Of a DNA stretch of 11,851 nucleotides, positions 6,500 through 11,851 are shown in pieces; the stretch's first letter is position 1, and each line of letters begins with the position of its first letter. Source of the stretch: Anaerolineae bacterium (GTDB lineage Bacteria; Chloroflexota; Anaerolineae; 4572-78; J111); NCBI GenBank assembly GCA_020433835.1, contig JAGRBY010000181.1, forward strand, positions 1 through 11,851. Reading direction: 5' to 3'. Position numbers and translations under genes: made by a program. Under the pieces are notes generated by a model that saw only the letters and a program-made list of their open reading frames with translations, had not been told where the DNA came from and did not search any database.

Positions 6500-7129
6500 A
6501 TGACCCAAATTTTACCCGCTACCTCACCCCATGCTATCAAACAGGCCCGCCGGCTGCTGCGCGAGGGCGAAGCCGTGGCATTTCCAACCGATACGGTGTA
6601 CGGCCTGGGAGCCAATGCCTTTGAACACTTTGCGATCCGGCAAATCTTTGCCCTTAAAAAACGTCCTCTCGAAAAAGGGCTGCCGGTGTTTATCTATCAA
6701 ATTGACGATTTAAATCTCGTTGCGCGTACCGTACCTAACCGGGCATGGCCATTGCTGCAAAAATTTTGGCCCGGCCCGCTAACCGTAGTGCTGCCTAAAG
6801 TGGCGGCTCTGCCCGCTGATGTGACGGGCAGTCAGGATACTGTCGCCATACGCATTCCCGATCATCCGGTCAGCCTTCAGTTAGTCGCTCAATTCGGGCG
6901 TCCGTTGGCCGTCACCAGCGCCAATATCTCCGGCCAGTCGACACCGATGACGGCTCAAGCAGTTGCCGATCAGCTGGGTCCCGCTTTGCCCTTGGTTTTA
7001 GATGGCGGTTCCAGTCCTTCAACCCAACCCTCAACCATCATCGATTTGAGCGTCACCCCACCGCGAGTCTTGCGCCACGGACCATTAACTATAGAAGCGT
7101 TAAAAGAATTTTTGCCCGATTTAGCCTAA
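6500..7129 (+). CDS. tsaC: Threonylcarbamoyl-AMP synthase, TsaC/YrdC/YwlC family
   Basis: The 209-aa protein makes threonylcarbamoyl-AMP from threonine, bicarbonate and ATP, the first step of t6A37 modification of ANN-decoding tRNAs. The YrdC core is complete: GEAVAFPTDTVYGLGANA (23-40), the basic KKRPLEKGLPVFI stretch (53-65), FWPGPLTVVLP (89-99), VAIRIPDHP (115-123) and VTSANISGQ (138-146). It ends after the core with a short tail, so it is the short TsaC form rather than long Sua5. The reading frame stays open upstream to a TTG at 6380, but the TTGACA promoter and AGAGG site (6490-6494) favour the ATG at 6500; the ATG at 6497 is possible but too close to that site. It leads a likely operon with the two glycosyltransferase genes, though a functional link is not evident. 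Confidence 0.92.
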   Translation: MTQILPATSPHAIKQARRLLREGEAVAFPTDTVYGLGANAFEHFAIRQIFALKKRPLEKGLPVFIYQIDDLNLVARTVPNRAWPLLQKFWPGPLTVVLPKVAALPADVTGSQDTVAIRIPDHPVSLQLVAQFGRPLAVTSANISGQSTPMTAQAVADQLGPALPLVLDGGSSPSTQPSTIIDLSVTPPRVLRHGPLTIEALKEFLPDLA

Positions 7130-7183
7130 AAGGGTGGCTGTATCTTCGATGGCCCGATTGTTTATCGCCTTCCATAAATCGCC

Positions 7184-8347
7184 ATGACCGAGCACACGCA
7201 AGCCAAATCCAATCTCCTATTTTCTTCGGCTTCTGCACCGATCACTGTCGGCATCGACGCCAGTCGAGCTGCTCGGGCGCGGCGCACCGGCACCGAAACC
7301 TACTCACTTGAAATCATCAAAGCGCTGGCCAATGTATCAAACCCAAATCTGCGCTTGCGCTTATACACCCCCCACCCACCCCAACACACCGACTGGCCCG
7401 ATACAGCCCATGTCGAAACCCGGGTTATCCCCTGGCCTCGACTGTGGACTCACCTTCGACTGGCGGCGGAGCTTCAACACAACCCGCCGCATCTGCTCTT
7501 TGTGCCGGCTCATGTTGTGCCGCTCTATTGTCCTTCTCCGGCGCTGGTTACAGTTCATGATCTGGGCTATAAGCACTATCCTGCTGCCCATCGTCCGTCT
7601 GATCGCTGGTATCTCGATTGGACAACGCGGCGGCATACGCGTGTCGCTCGACACATTTTTGCCGATTCTCTGGCGACCAAGCGAGACCTCATCGATTTTT
7701 ACCAGGCCGATCCCAACCGCATCAGCGTCATCTATCTGGGCCGCGATGAGAGCTTAGCCCCTGTCGATGCCCCCACCGACATCATTCAGGCCAAAACCAA
7801 GTATGGAATTAGCGGAGATTATTTGCTTTACCTGGGTACGCTGCACCCTCGCAAAAATCTGGTGAGGTTGATTGAGGCGTTTGAGGTGGCCCAAGCGCAG
7901 CTGCCCGCCTCGCTCAAGCTTGTTATCGCCGGGCAGAAGGGCTGGCTCTATGATGAAATCTTTGCCCGAGTCCAACACCTACACCTAAGCGACCGCGTTA
8001 TTTTCCCCGGTTTTGTTGATGATGCCGACAAACCCGCTCTTTTGTCGGGGGCGGTAGCCTATGTGTTTCCTTCATTATATGAGGGGTTCGGGCTGCCGGT
8101 GCTCGAAGCAATGGCCTGTCAAACGCCGGTGCTAACCAGCACCGTCTCGTCGTTGCCCGAAGTGGCCGGTGATGCGGCTGTGCTGATCGATCCGCATTCG
8201 CCTCAAGATATCGCTGCCGGCATCGTTCGCCTGGTGAATGACGATGCCTTGCGCCACGAGCTTGTCAGAAAAGGAGCGGCGCAGATTGAAAAGTTTTCAT
8301 GGGATAAGGCGGCCGGACAGATTTTGGAGATCATCACCCGATGTTAA
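7184..8347 (+). CDS. GT4-type (GT-B fold) glycosyltransferase
   Basis: This 387-aa protein is a retaining glycosyltransferase of the GT4/Glycos_transf_1 type. The N-terminal half begins with ITVGIDASRAARARRTGTETY (20-40), the acceptor-side Rossmann domain with the typical GxxxY entry, and includes LVTVHDLGYKHYP (121-133). The C-terminal donor domain includes LYLGTLHPRKNLVRLIEAF (215-233) and the E-x7-E signature E300...E308 in PSLYEGFGLPVLEAMA. This type often transfers mannose, glucose or related sugars from nucleotide donors to lipid-linked or capsule glycans; sugar and acceptor cannot be read here. No membrane segment or signal peptide is visible. It lies 54 nt after tsaC and overlaps the next gene by 7 nt (ATGTTAA), so the two are probably translated in a coupled way and act in one glycan pathway. 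The ATG lacks a clear Shine-Dalgarno sequence. Confidence 0.88.
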   Translation: MTEHTQAKSNLLFSSASAPITVGIDASRAARARRTGTETYSLEIIKALANVSNPNLRLRLYTPHPPQHTDWPDTAHVETRVIPWPRLWTHLRLAAELQHNPPHLLFVPAHVVPLYCPSPALVTVHDLGYKHYPAAHRPSDRWYLDWTTRRHTRVARHIFADSLATKRDLIDFYQADPNRISVIYLGRDESLAPVDAPTDIIQAKTKYGISGDYLLYLGTLHPRKNLVRLIEAFEVAQAQLPASLKLVIAGQKGWLYDEIFARVQHLHLSDRVIFPGFVDDADKPALLSGAVAYVFPSLYEGFGLPVLEAMACQTPVLTSTVSSLPEVAGDAAVLIDPHSPQDIAAGIVRLVNDDALRHELVRKGAAQIEKFSWDKAAGQILEIITRC

Positions 8348-9096
8348 ACCAACCACTTCCTCCCACCGCCACCATTCTTAATGTTAAAGTCCACGCTTTG
8401 ACCACTAAGCAAACGCTGGCGCTCATCGAGCAGTTCATTGCCAGCGGCCAACCGCACCAACTAACAACCACCAACCCCGAATTTGTGGTCGATGCCCAGC
8501 GTGACGAGACGTTCCGCCACATCATCAACAGTGCGGCGCTGTCGCTGCCTGACGGTATCGGCTTGCTGAAAGCAGCCCGATTTTTAGACACAACGCCGCT
8601 GCCGGAGCGGGTAGCCGGCTCTGATTTGGTCGGCCAACTGGCGGATCTATCCCATCGCCATGGCTATCGTATTTTCTTTTTGGGGGCGCAAGAAGGTGTC
8701 GCCGAGCAAGCTATCGCCAAACTCAGGCAGCGTTACCCCCAACTCCAAGTAGCGGGCTGTTACGCCGGCTCGCCGTCTCTGGAGGAGAACGAAGCTCTGC
8801 TGCAACGTATTTTGCCGACCCGGCCGGATATACTGCTTGTTGCTTATGGTCACCCCAAACAAGATAAGTGGATCGCTCGTAACCTGGAGCGACTCCAAAT
8901 TCCGGTTTGCATCGGTGTTGGCGGCTCGTTCGACTTTTTGGCCGGAACCTCCAAGCGCGCTCCGCGTTGGCTTCAGCAGCTCCATCTGGAATGGTTACAT
9001 CGACTCGTTACCCAACCGTGGCGCTGGCGACGCATTTGGAAAGCTGTCCCCTACTTTAGCTGGCTGGTTCTACGTCAAAAATTGAACCAAAAGTAA
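8341..9096 (+). CDS. WecG/TagA/CpsF-family glycosyltransferase
   Basis: This 251-aa protein belongs to GT26, the family that transfers N-acetylmannosamine or related sugars to undecaprenyl-diphosphate-linked GlcNAc in teichoic acid, ECA and exopolysaccharide assembly. Visible signatures are LTTTNPEFVV (41-50), ALSLPDGIGLLKAAR (66-80) with D71 matching the catalytic aspartate of TagA, VAGSDLV (91-97), RIFFLGA (110-116), VAYGHPKQDKWIARN (167-181) and GVGGSFDFLAGTSKRAPRW (192-210). The basic, aromatic C-terminus (LHLEWLHRLVTQPWRWRR) is the appendage thought to contact membrane and active site. A GGAGA at 8326-8330 inside the preceding gene lies 10 nt from the ATG. The stop is followed by a terminator at 9124-9153. 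Whether the product is WecG, TagA or CpsF cannot be told without the rest of the pathway. Confidence 0.9.
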   Translation: MLNQPLPPTATILNVKVHALTTKQTLALIEQFIASGQPHQLTTTNPEFVVDAQRDETFRHIINSAALSLPDGIGLLKAARFLDTTPLPERVAGSDLVGQLADLSHRHGYRIFFLGAQEGVAEQAIAKLRQRYPQLQVAGCYAGSPSLEENEALLQRILPTRPDILLVAYGHPKQDKWIARNLERLQIPVCIGVGGSFDFLAGTSKRAPRWLQQLHLEWLHRLVTQPWRWRRIWKAVPYFSWLVLRQKLNQK

Positions 9097-9123
9097 CTCT
9101 CTATCTCCCCAAAAATCCTGTCC

Positions 9124-9153
9124 AAAAGGTCAGGCCCGCAACCTGTCCTTTTT
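9124..9153 (+). terminator. Terminator of the tsaC-glycosyltransferase operon
   Basis: AAAAGGTCAGG (9124-9134) pairs with CCTGTCCTTTT (9142-9152) with one mismatch around a 7-nt loop, and the stem runs into five T residues (9149-9153). It begins 27 nt after the TagA-like stop codon. Confidence 0.75.
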
Positions 9154-9227
9154 CATTGTAAACAAGCTGCGCCTTCGCCCGATGTGATGAGCGCTATTTC
9201 TTGCTACCATAAGGCAAACATAAGTGT

Positions 9228-9255
9228 TCAGCTATCAGCTTTCAGAGGTCAGCTT
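9228..9255. repeat. Four tandem heptamers starting TCAG
   Basis: The copies are TCAGCTA, TCAGCTT, TCAGAGG and TCAGCTT with exact 7-nt spacing. A related run of three copies occurs at 11501-11521 after the queA-like gene. The array is non-coding. Confidence 0.6.
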
Positions 9256-9380
9256 GTCACCTAAGAATCGGCTAACCCCTATTAAACAAACCAACAGATT
9301 ATTGCGATGCTCAACAGTCCGCGCAATAACTCAGCTACGACTCACTCAATTTGCGCCCCAGAACTACGCAAAACACCAAC

Positions 9381-9416
9381 AACTCTACAAACTCTATACA
9401 CTCTATAAACCTTATA
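9381..9416. repeat. Four tandem 9-nt repeats upstream of the SDR gene
   Basis: The copies are AACTCTACA, AACTCTATA, CACTCTATA and AACCTTATA. They end 8 nt before the SDR ribosome binding site. The tract is pyrimidine-rich and holds -10-like TATA sequences, so it may be part of the promoter or leader. Confidence 0.6.
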
Positions 9417-9435
9417 ACTTTCGTGGAGATGAACT

Positions 9436-10161
9436 ATGACGGTATCAAAAAAACAAACGGCGCTTATTACCGGCGCATCCCGTGGCCTTGGTTTGGCGCT
9501 GGCTCGCTATCTGGCGCAACACCATTGGCAGCTCATCATCGATGCGCGTGGCAAGGATGACTTGCGACAAGTAGAAACTGAACTCACACGCTATACCGAG
9601 GTTATCGCCATTCCCGGCGACGTGACATCCGAAACCCATCGCCGGTCGTTGGCCCACGCCGCCGAGTCGCTGGGCGGTCTGGACGCAGTTATCAACAACG
9701 CCAGTATCCTTGGCCCTAGCCCGCAACCCCATCTACTCGACTATCCGCTAGAGGTGTTGGAACAGGTCTATCAGGTTAACGTTTTGGCCCCGCTGGGCGT
9801 ACTGCAAGCCGTGCAATCGACCCTCAAGCCTGGTGTTCGCATTCTCAATATTACCAGCGATGCCGGAGTGGAAGACTATCCGGGCTGGGGCGGTTACGGT
9901 TCAAGCAAAGCGGCTTTAGAGCAGCTATCAGCCGTTCTGGCCGCCGAAAAACCGGAGTGGCGCGTTTACTGGGTCGATCCCGGTGATATGCAAACACAGA
10001 TGCACCAAGAGGCTTTTCCCGATGACGATATCAGCGACCGTCCTCTACCGGAGGAGAGTGTACCGGGTTTGATCGAACTGCTCAGCGGTGAACTGCCAAG
10101 CGGACGGTATCGCGCCCACGATGTCAACGCCATGCGTCTAACCGCTTTTCAGTCAGGCTAA
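9436..10161 (+). CDS. Short-chain dehydrogenase/reductase (SDR), classical type
   Basis: This 241-aa protein is an NAD(P)-dependent oxidoreductase of the classical SDR family. The cofactor loop TGASRGLG is at 12-19, the NNAS motif at 87-90, and the active site is complete: N115, S141 in ILNITS, and Y154-x3-K158 in YGSSK. R38 after the second beta strand suggests NADP(H) preference, an inference only. The loop after DPGDMQTQM (181-189) corresponds to the substrate-cap region, and the C-terminal tail PSGRYRAHDV is not a known signature. Substrate is unknown. A GGAG lies 7 nt before the ATG. The gene is followed on the same strand by a QueA-like gene 133 nt downstream, with a palindromic element between them; the pair may work on the same molecule. 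Confidence 0.9.
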   Translation: MTVSKKQTALITGASRGLGLALARYLAQHHWQLIIDARGKDDLRQVETELTRYTEVIAIPGDVTSETHRRSLAHAAESLGGLDAVINNASILGPSPQPHLLDYPLEVLEQVYQVNVLAPLGVLQAVQSTLKPGVRILNITSDAGVEDYPGWGGYGSSKAALEQLSAVLAAEKPEWRVYWVDPGDMQTQMHQEAFPDDDISDRPLPEESVPGLIELLSGELPSGRYRAHDVNAMRLTAFQSG

Positions 10162-10174
10162 TCGTATTACAACA

Positions 10175-10254
10175 AGAAACCAGGGTTTTGGCGTTAAAAA
10201 GAAACGTCTTTTACCCCTCACAGTTATCTATTAGAGATCAAAACCCTGGTTTCT
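10175..10254. repeat. 80-bp element with 16-bp perfect terminal inverted repeats
   Basis: AGAAACCAGGGTTTTG (10175-10190) and its exact inverted copy (10239-10254) flank 48 nt. An internal hairpin AAAAGA-AACG-TCTTTT lies at 10197-10212. It carries no open frame and no U-tract after the stem, so it is not a usual terminator, although it separates the SDR and queA-like genes. It resembles a dispersed palindromic repeat or a miniature inverted-repeat element. Confidence 0.65.
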
Positions 10255-10294
10255 AAAAAAGTGCAGGCATAGCGAGTGAAAGAAGACAACAAAG

Positions 10295-11488
10295 ATGAAC
10301 AGCATTGCCCAAGAATTATCCCTACTCGATTTGGTAGAAGCACAGACGCCGGTCCACCTGTTGGCCGAGGTCAAAGCAACCACGCACAAACACAAAAGTA
10401 AGGGCGTAAGCAGCAGCACAGCCATGCCGCCGGCAACACCACTTGACTTTCAGCTTCCGCCTGAGTTGGAAGCCGGCGAACCTCCGGAGGCTCGTGGCTT
10501 GGCTCGCGATGAGGTCCGGTTGATGATTTCCCATCGCTCGACGGATGCAGTCAACCATACTATCTTTCGCCAACTGCCCGATTTTCTATCGACGGGTGAT
10601 GTGGTTGTCATCAACACCAGCGGCACGCTTAATGCGGCGATCAACGGCTGGCGGGCCGACGGCAGCCCCGTTGAAGTGCATCTCTCGACTCGCTTACCGG
10701 CCCAACTGTGGTTGGTTGAAGTGCGTCGACCACACGCAAACGGCAGCCGGCCTTTTTATACCGCCACACCAGGGGAAACCATCAGGCTACCGGCCGGAGC
10801 CTCGATTACGCTCCATACGGCCTACCGCAGCGAGCAGCGCAGCCAGGTTGATGCCCATATACGTCTGTGGGTGGCGACGCTCCATAAGCCGACTCCGCTG
10901 AATGATTACCTGTCTGAACATGGCTTTCCCATTCGCTACAGTTACGTCAAACAGCGCTGGCCACTTGACTACTATCAAACTGTTTACGCCACCGAACCGG
11001 GCAGCGCCGAGATGCCGTCGGCCGGACGAGCCTTTACCCCGGAATTGATCACAAGGTTGGTAGCTAAAGGTGTGCAGGTTGCGCCCATGGTACTGCATAC
11101 CGGCGTCGCCAGCCTGGAAAGCCACGAGCCGCCGTACGAGGAGTTCTATCGCGTGCCGGCTGAAACGGCGCGTGTGGTCAATGCCGTTCGCGCTGCCGGA
11201 AAACGGGTTGTGGCAGTGGGAACCACGGTGGTTCGCGCGCTGGAGACAGTTACAGACTCCGCCGATATCACTCATCCCGGCGAGGGATGGACTCGATTGG
11301 TGATAACGCCGGACTTTCAGTTACGGGCAGTTAATGCCATGCTGACCGGGCTGCACGAACCGCAAGCCTCACATTTGCATATGCTGCAAGCTCTGGCCGG
11401 GGATCGCCATATCGCCTCGACGTATCGAGAAGCATTAGCCCAGCGCTATCTATGGCATGAGTTTGGGGATATGCATTTGATATTGTAA
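10295..11488 (+). CDS. QueA-like SAM:tRNA ribosyltransferase-isomerase, divergent
   Basis: QueA moves and isomerises the ribosyl part of SAM onto preQ1 in tRNA, giving epoxyqueuosine. This 397-aa protein aligns along the whole QueA fold: PLDFQLPPELEAGEPPEAR (49-67), DYYQTVYATEPG (225-236), FTPELITRLVAKGV (247-260), RVVAVGTTVVRALE (304-317) and YLWHEFGDMHLIL (385-397). Key motifs are changed, however. The family's NxTRVxPARL is INTSGTLNAAI (106-116), PTAGLHF is PSAGRAF (241-247), LHVGxGTFxPV is LHTGVASLES (267-276) with the following loop shortened, and NFHLPxSTL is GLHEPQASHL (352-361). Residues 1-48 form an extra, low-complexity N-terminus; the ATG at 10424 would give a standard 354-aa length but has no better ribosome binding site. 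No other queuosine gene is in the window. A related enzyme with another substrate is possible. Confidence 0.8.
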   Translation: MNSIAQELSLLDLVEAQTPVHLLAEVKATTHKHKSKGVSSSTAMPPATPLDFQLPPELEAGEPPEARGLARDEVRLMISHRSTDAVNHTIFRQLPDFLSTGDVVVINTSGTLNAAINGWRADGSPVEVHLSTRLPAQLWLVEVRRPHANGSRPFYTATPGETIRLPAGASITLHTAYRSEQRSQVDAHIRLWVATLHKPTPLNDYLSEHGFPIRYSYVKQRWPLDYYQTVYATEPGSAEMPSAGRAFTPELITRLVAKGVQVAPMVLHTGVASLESHEPPYEEFYRVPAETARVVNAVRAAGKRVVAVGTTVVRALETVTDSADITHPGEGWTRLVITPDFQLRAVNAMLTGLHEPQASHLHMLQALAGDRHIASTYREALAQRYLWHEFGDMHLIL

Positions 11489-11604
11489 CGATGTAAGCGT
11501 TCAGCCGTCAGTGTTCAACGGCTGGCTTTAAAGCTAATAATAACCTTTGATTGTCGTGGTCTAGTAACATCAAAAGGTGACGTAAGCTTCCTCACTTTTC
11601 AAAC
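11489..11604. other. Spacer after the queA-like gene with two hairpins
   Basis: Three heptamers (TCAGCCG, TCAGTGT, TCAACGG at 11501-11521) repeat the pattern seen at 9228-9255. CAGCCGT (11502-11508) pairs with ACGGCTG (11518-11524), which could form a weak terminator, but the T-run after it is only three long. CCTTTGAT (11544-11551) pairs with ATCAAAAGG (11569-11577) with one bulged base. There is no open frame. Confidence 0.5.
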
Positions 11605-11851
11605 GGTAAGAATCATTTTTTGTTGGTAGGAGTCATTTTTTAGCGGTAGGAACGACTTTTCGGACGGTAGGAGTCATTTTTTAGCAGTAGGAACGACTTT
11701 TCGGATGGTAGAAACCATTTTTCAGTGGTAGGAACGACTTTTCGGATGGTAGGAATCATTTTTGGGTGGTACGAATGATTTTTCGGCGGTACGAACCGTT
11801 CGGCGGTCGGTACGAATGATTTTCCGGCGGTACGAACCGTTCGGCGGTCGG
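11605..11851. repeat. Minisatellite with 20/21-bp units and a 41-bp higher-order period (runs off the edge)
   Basis: Twelve units starting GGTA (one AGTA) are visible. The first part alternates type A (GGTAGGARTCATTTTTTAGC, 20 nt) with type B (GGTAGGAACGACTTTTCGGAT, 21 nt), so pairs at 11625-11665, 11666-11706 and 11707-11747 are each 41 bp. In the last part the pair is a 20-nt GGTACGAATGATTTT-type unit plus GGTACGAACCGTTCGGC plus GGTC, again 41 bp (11768-11808 and 11809-11849). The unit length is not a multiple of three and stops occur in all frames, so it is not coding. The array continues past the window. Confidence 0.9.

Larger units (their letters stand above)
9097..9435. other. Repeat-bearing intergenic region between the TagA-like and SDR genes
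   Basis: In order it holds the operon terminator (9124-9153), a run of four TCAG-starting heptamers (9228-9255), an unremarkable stretch, a 9-nt repeat tract (9381-9416) and the SDR ribosome binding site GGAG (9425-9428). Several -10-like boxes (TATACA, TATAAA) occur in the 9-nt tract, but no good -35 partner was seen. A 71-codon frame across it (9224-9439) follows the repeats and looks non-coding. Confidence 0.6.

Noticed and set aside
7308..7757. 149-codon open frame within the GT4 glycosyltransferase gene
   Set aside because: It is an overlapping frame of a gene with clear motifs; the translation shows no domain and begins without a ribosome binding site.
9224..9439. 71-codon open frame before the SDR gene
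   Set aside because: It is made largely of the heptamer and 9-nt repeats, which give a repetitive LYK/LYT peptide, and has no ribosome binding site.
10162..10294. preQ1 riboswitch before the QueA-like gene
   Set aside because: No compact preQ1 pseudoknot sequence was found; the space is filled by a symmetric 80-bp inverted repeat.
11571..11598. A further copy of the 5711-5801 element (AGGTGAC...TCACTT)
   Set aside because: Only short stretches of the arms are shared and the internal hairpins are absent; the resemblance could be chance.
11788..11804. A second LexA-like box (GAACCGTTC) in the minisatellite
   Set aside because: The half-sites are separated by 1 nt rather than 4, and no gene follows within the window.
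11605..11851. CRISPR array
   Set aside because: The units are contiguous 17-21-bp repeats with no unique spacers, and repeats diverge gradually along the array.

Overview
The window looks like a chromosomal housekeeping region of a mid-GC bacterium, most plausibly a Chloroflexota (Anaerolineae-like) genome, though this is inferred and not proven. The reasons are the order radA - yacL (membrane PIN/TRAM protein) - cysS - rlmB - tRNA-Tyr - tuf, which is a condensed form of the Firmicutes-type radA-disA-yacL-...-cysS-...-rlmB cluster; a Gram-positive-style GAAC-N4-GTTC LexA-like box at radA; and intergenic spaces rich in short tandem and palindromic repeats.

Left half (1-6217) is all on the minus strand. 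Reading in the direction of transcription: trxA (thioredoxin) with its own terminator; a 91-bp MITE-like palindromic element; radA, driven by a TATAAT promoter that abuts a LexA-like operator and leaves almost no 5' leader; an AT-rich space of about 490 bp holding a good promoter and a good terminator but no recognised gene (a candidate small RNA or small-ORF unit); a tight three-gene operon yacL-cysS-rlmB (gaps of 2 and 12 nt); a promoter embedded in the rlmB stop codon followed by a terminator hairpin; tRNA-Tyr; and the first 61 codons of tuf (EF-Tu), which leaves the window at base 1. Most of these genes serve translation (EF-Tu, tRNA-Tyr, CysRS, 23S rRNA methylation), with radA for recombinational repair and trxA for thiol redox.

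Right half (6218-11851) is on the plus strand. tsaC (t6A tRNA modification) starts from a TTGACA/TACATT promoter and is followed by a GT4 glycosyltransferase and a WecG/TagA-family glycosyltransferase that overlap by 7 nt and end at a hairpin-U terminator. Then come a repeat-bearing space, an SDR oxidoreductase, an 80-bp inverted-repeat element, and a QueA-like protein. The last is recognisable as the SAM:tRNA ribosyltransferase-isomerase family by its C-terminal half, but several of the most conserved QueA motifs are rewritten, so its substrate is uncertain. The window ends in a minisatellite (11605 to the edge) made of alternating 20- and 21-bp units with a 41-bp higher-order period.

The most interesting points are the divergent QueA-like/SDR pair, the LexA-like box plus near-leaderless start of radA, the promoter-to-terminator unit without a known gene between radA and yacL, the promoter/terminator overlap in front of tRNA-Tyr-tuf, and the palindromic and 41-bp repeat families.
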